A model generated the notes under the pieces. It made no database searches. It saw only the letters and a program-made list of their open reading frames with translations, and was not told the origin of the DNA. Of a DNA stretch of 50,378 nt, positions 47,352 to 50,378 are shown piece after piece. The stretch spans positions 1-50,378 of the forward strand of contig CAMCFJ010000021.1 in the NCBI GenBank assembly GCA_945874105.1. Reading direction: 5' to 3'. The first letter of the stretch is position 1; each line of letters starts with the position of its first letter. The translations under genes and the position numbers were made by a program. The stretch comes from Candidatus Nitrotoga sp. CP45. GTDB taxonomy: Bacteria > Pseudomonadota > Gammaproteobacteria > Burkholderiales > Gallionellaceae.

Positions 47352-48179
47352 TTAAGTCTGAAAGCGGCGGCGTACTATCATGCCGCTGGTACGCTTGTTG
47401 CGACGTGTACGAAAGCCCTTGGCTGGAACACCCCATGGACTAACCGGGTTGCGACCAGCAGCAGTCTTTCCTTCACCACCTCCATGCGGGTGATCGACAG
47501 GATTCATCGCCACACCACGTACGGTCGGGCGCACTCCGCGCCAACGCATCGCGCCAGCCTTACCAATAGAACGCAAGCTGTGCTCAGCATTGCCAACTTC
47601 ACCTATCGTTGCCTTACAATCCACGTGAACTTTACGAATTTCTCCGGAACGCAAACGTAATTGCGCGTACCCACCCTCTCGTGCCAGTAGTTGCACGGAA
47701 GTGCCAGCCGAACGTGCCAACTGCGCACCCTTACCTGGCATCATTTCAATGCAATGTATAGTCGAGCCTACTGGAATATTGCGTAATGGCAAGGCGTTGC
47801 CCGCCTTAATTGGAGCCTCTGAACCGCTCACCAATTGAGCTCCCACAGCCACCCCCTTGGGGGCGATAATGTAGCGGCGTTCTCCATCGGCGTAGCATAA
47901 AAGCGCCACATGCGCGCTACGGTTTGGGTCATATTCCAAATGCTCAACAGTAGCCGAAACGCTATCTTTATCGCGCTTGAAATCAACTATACGATAATTC
48001 TTTTTATGCCCGCCGCCCATATGACGAACCGTGATATGTCCATTATGGTTACGACCAGCCGTTCTGTTCTTCTTTTCCAGCAATGGTGCATGGGGTTTCC
48101 CCTTATGCAGGTCACTATTGACCACACGGACAACAGCGCGTCGTCCCGGCGAGGTTGGTTTAAGTTTGATCAGTGCCAT
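47352..48179 (-). CDS. rplB: 50S ribosomal protein L2
   Basis: This 275-residue protein, essential for subunit association and peptidyl transfer, carries the invariant [16 protein letters not shown] segment near residue 220. It starts [19 protein letters not shown]. It lies 2 bp after rplW. Confidence 0.99.
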   Translation of the reverse strand: MALIKLKPTSPGRRAVVRVVNSDLHKGKPHAPLLEKKNRTAGRNHNGHITVRHMGGGHKKNYRIVDFKRDKDSVSATVEHLEYDPNRSAHVALLCYADGERRYIIAPKGVAVGAQLVSGSEAPIKAGNALPLRNIPVGSTIHCIEMMPGKGAQLARSAGTSVQLLAREGGYAQLRLRSGEIRKVHVDCKATIGEVGNAEHSLRSIGKAGAMRWRGVRPTVRGVAMNPVDHPHGGGEGKTAAGRNPVSPWGVPAKGFRTRRNKRTSGMIVRRRFQT

Positions 48180-48181
48180 AA

Positions 48182-48499
48182 TTATCCTTGCTCACTCTCA
48201 GAAAAATTGATTTTCTGACCAGGCGCGAGGCATACATATGCCTTCTTCCAATCTTTGCGCCGGCCCATGAACTTGCCAAAACGCTTTTGCTTACCCTTGA
48301 CAATGGCAACTTGAACGCTCTCGACACCCACCTTGAACATCAACTCGACAGCAGCTTTAATTTCTGGCTTCGTAGCAGTAGAATCCACACGAAAAATTAC
48401 TTGCTCATGTTTTTCAGCTACATATGTCGCCTTTTCAGATATCTGCGGAGCTTGCAATACATTCATCAAGCGCTCCTGGCTGAATTTTTGGTTACTCAT
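48182..48499 (-). CDS. rplW: 50S ribosomal protein L23
   Basis: This 105-residue tunnel-exit protein is the docking site for trigger factor and SRP. It has [21 protein letters not shown] and the basic [22 protein letters not shown] loop. It overlaps rplD by 4 bp (ATGA). Confidence 0.98.
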   Translation of the reverse strand: MSNQKFSQERLMNVLQAPQISEKATYVAEKHEQVIFRVDSTATKPEIKAAVELMFKVGVESVQVAIVKGKQKRFGKFMGRRKDWKKAYVCLAPGQKINFSESEQG

Positions 48500-49122
48500 G
48501 CCAGCATCTCCTCAATTTTTCTCATTGCATCAAGTGTCACAAGTACTTTGGGAAAATGCACCAAACTCACTGGATCTGCCTGATGCGCTTCCAACACAAG
48601 CACATTTGGCAAATTGCGGGAAGATAAATACAAATTATCATCAATATCATTGACAATAATCAGCACTCGGCTCGAATCAAAACCCATATCCAGCATTTTC
48701 TTTGCCAACAGTCTTGTCTTGGGTGCCTCAAGCGTCAGGCTATCCACTACCGTCAAACGATTCTCACGAACGAGTTGCGAAAAAATGGAAGCCAAGCCAG
48801 CGCGATACATCTTGCGGTTGACCTTCTGCGTGTAATTTTCGTCTGGACTGTTCGGAAAAATTTTGCCGCCGCCGCGCCACAGTGGACTGGATGCCATACC
48901 AGCACGCGCACGACCAGTCCCTTTTTGTGCCCAAGGCTTACGTGTGCTCTTAGCAATTTCACTACGGCCTTTTTGTTTGCTATTGCTAAAACGAGCATTG
49001 GCCTGATATGCGATTACCACCTGATGAATCAGCGCCTCGTTGTAGTCGCGACCAAACAGCTCGTCGGAAGCTGACATACTGGCGCTCACCTGGCCTTTAC
49101 CGTCGATAACTTTAAGTTCCAT
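48496..49122 (-). CDS. rplD: 50S ribosomal protein L4
   Basis: The 208-residue protein has a tunnel-reaching loop around [15 protein letters not shown]...[11 protein letters not shown]. In E. coli it also represses the S10 operon through the leader RNA. Here the rpsJ leader is short (about 50 nt), so the same mechanism is doubtful. It overlaps rplC by one base. Confidence 0.98.
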   Translation of the reverse strand: MELKVIDGKGQVSASMSASDELFGRDYNEALIHQVVIAYQANARFSNSKQKGRSEIAKSTRKPWAQKGTGRARAGMASSPLWRGGGKIFPNSPDENYTQKVNRKMYRAGLASIFSQLVRENRLTVVDSLTLEAPKTRLLAKKMLDMGFDSSRVLIIVNDIDDNLYLSSRNLPNVLVLEAHQADPVSLVHFPKVLVTLDAMRKIEEMLA

Positions 49123-49766
49123 TATGCACCCACCTTTACTGCTGGGCGCACAACAACGTCCCCGCCTTTTGAGCCAGGAACCGCACCCATTATCAACAAT
49201 AGCTGACGATCAGTGTCGATGCGGACTATTTTGAGATTTTGTACAGTTCGCTGCACATCACCAAGATGCCCGGCCATGCGCTTACCTGGAAACACGCGGC
49301 CCGGATCTTGTGCCATACCAATAGAACCAGGCACATTGTGAGACTTGGAATTGCCGTGGGTGGCACGACCGGAACTGAAATGGTGGCGCTTGATTACGCC
49401 ACTAAAACCCTTACCCAGAGTGACACCAGTCACGTCTACTTTCTGACCAACTTTAAATAAGTCTACGCCCAGCGAACCACCCGCCTGCAGACCGCTCAAC
49501 TCCTCAGGAGAAGCAGTAAATTCTTTTTGCACACTACCCGCCACCACACCTGCTTTAGCATAATGACCTGCCGCCGCTTTTGTGACACGACTTGCGCGTC
49601 GCACACCAAACGCAATTTGAACTGCGCTATAGCCATCGATATTATAGGTTTTAATCTGGGTAATGCGATTATTGGACACGTCCAACACTGTCACCGGCAG
49701 AGATATTCCATCGTCGGTGAAAATGCGGGTCATGCCAATCTTTCGACCGACAAGTCCTAAACTCAT
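49122..49766 (-). CDS. rplC: 50S ribosomal protein L3
   Basis: The 214-residue protein starts [20 protein letters not shown]. It has the central loop segment [20 protein letters not shown] and the [21 protein letters not shown] block; the Gln in [13 protein letters not shown] is the site methylated by PrmB in relatives. The frame start 48 bp upstream is rejected. Confidence 0.98.
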   Translation of the reverse strand: MSLGLVGRKIGMTRIFTDDGISLPVTVLDVSNNRITQIKTYNIDGYSAVQIAFGVRRASRVTKAAAGHYAKAGVVAGSVQKEFTASPEELSGLQAGGSLGVDLFKVGQKVDVTGVTLGKGFSGVIKRHHFSSGRATHGNSKSHNVPGSIGMAQDPGRVFPGKRMAGHLGDVQRTVQNLKIVRIDTDRQLLLIMGAVPGSKGGDVVVRPAVKVGA

Positions 49767-49823
49767 TTTTATATCCTTCTTAAGGGGCTGACTACAATTG
49801 GCCAGCCGATCCAATTACTACAA

Positions 49824-50135
49824 CTACTGTAATTTAATTACGACATCCACGCCCGCAGGCAAATCCAACTTCATTAATGCATCTACAGTTTTCTCGGTTG
49901 GATCAACAATATCCAGCATACGCAGATGCGTTCGAATCTCAAACTGATCGCGCGAGGTCTTATCGACGTGCGGAGAACGCAGGACATCAAAACGCTCAAT
50001 TTTAGTGGGCAATGGAATCGGGCCTTTCACCACCGCACCAGTACGCTTAGCAGTCTCTACAATACGCGATGCGGACTGATCAATCAAACGATAATCAAAT
50101 GCTTTCAAGCGTATACGGATATTCTGACTTTTCAT
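49824..50135 (-). CDS. rpsJ: 30S ribosomal protein S10
   Basis: This 103-residue protein of the 30S head, also the NusB partner in antitermination, starts [20 protein letters not shown]. It has the [23 protein letters not shown] block. It is the first gene of the S10 unit, separated from tuf by 90 bp containing a promoter and a small hairpin. Confidence 0.99.
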   Translation of the reverse strand: MKSQNIRIRLKAFDYRLIDQSASRIVETAKRTGAVVKGPIPLPTKIERFDVLRSPHVDKTSRDQFEIRTHLRMLDIVDPTEKTVDALMKLDLPAGVDVVIKLQ

Positions 50136-50189
50136 ATTGTTTTATTCTACCTTTTGGTAGCTATTGCTGTAATAGCGGATTAACGAAGC

Positions 50190-50218
50190 ATTATACAATA
50201 AAATTGTATCTTATTGCA
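50190..50218 (-). promoter_or_regulatory. Candidate promoter between tuf and rpsJ
   Basis: On the minus strand a perfect TATAAT (50190-50195) lies 55 bp before the rpsJ ATG. The 17-bp-spaced -35 is weak (TGCAAT, 50213-50218). The inverted repeat ATACAAT-aaa-ATTGTAT (50193-50209) overlaps the -10 and could be an operator. A CTACC-AAAA-GGTAG hairpin (50149-50162) lies in the short leader, next to the ribosome-binding site. Confidence 0.5.
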
Positions 50219-50225
50219 CCTACTA

Positions 50226-50378
50226 TTATTCAATCACCTTGGCCACCACACCGGCACCGACGGTGCGACCGCCTTCGCGTATCGCGAAACGCAGGCCTTC
50301 TTCCATCGCAATTGGGGCGATCAAGTTCACCGTCACCGATACGTTGTCTCCCGGCATTACCATTTCGGTGCCCTCCGG
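50226..50378 (-). CDS. tuf: Elongation factor Tu, C-terminal end (cut by the window edge)
   Basis: The last 50 residues of EF-Tu are in frame to TAA 50226-50228. They include [20 protein letters not shown], the [19 protein letters not shown] segment and the KVIE end. This is domain 3, which contacts EF-Ts and tRNA. The usual str operon order (rpsL-rpsG-fusA-tuf) probably continues beyond the window. Confidence 0.98.
   Translation of the reverse strand, partial: PEGTEMVMPGDNVSVTVNLIAPIAMEEGLRFAIREGGRTVGAGVVAKVIE

Overview
The window is a 50 kb chromosomal segment of a betaproteobacterium. The protein sequences and gene order (dapA-bamC, ilvB-ilvN-ilvC-psd-pssA, an ECF sigma factor followed by DUF3619 and DUF3106 proteins, an unbroken S10-spc-alpha ribosomal cluster) fit Nitrosomonadales, perhaps a Gallionellaceae-like lineage (inference; no rRNA gene is present). 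Most of it is conserved housekeeping DNA. The accessory-looking parts are the left edge (1-371) and the 33.6-36.3 kb interval between uvrA and the ribosomal cluster.

Layout. 1-371: tail of an IS3-family transposase abutting the last codons of an integron-type tyrosine recombinase, then a C/G-tract palindrome. 372-4469: lipoprotein alpha/beta hydrolase, thiL-pgpA-nuclease operon, and convergent lpxH. 4666-7217: two tandem cyclophilins (one exported, one cytoplasmic) and an exported TPR protein. 7525-11848: glnS, cysS, erpA and a small Ala/Pro-rich lipoprotein. 11911-20531 (minus strand): a metallo-hydrolase, bamC and dapA; an FKBP isomerase; ccmABCDE for haem delivery to c-type cytochromes; mltG and pabC. 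20558-27183 (minus strand): acpP-fabF, then ilvBNC-psd-pssA, headed by a tiny branched-chain-rich leader ORF. 27412-28783: ECF sigma, putative membrane anti-sigma and a periplasmic helical protein. 28859-33591: ssb and a YajR-like exporter, divergent from uvrA.

33936-36056: three unassigned genes. Two encode exported proteins that share a C-terminal domain, and the third encodes a four-helix membrane protein. The last two are bounded by unusually long, near-identical perfect-stem bidirectional terminators.

36289-50378 (minus strand): tuf (partial), rpsJ through rpsQ, rplN through rpmJ, and rpsM through rplQ including secY, infA and rpoA. A good sigma-70 promoter lies in the rpsQ-rplN gap, where the S10 and spc units separate in E. 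coli.

The most promising leads are: (1) the exported protein pair with its shared domain; (2) the sigma/anti-sigma/periplasmic triad, which resembles the CnrYXH layout; and (3) the leader ORF whose stop codon overlaps the ilvB ribosome-binding site. No tRNA, rRNA, CRISPR array or complete mobile element was recognised.
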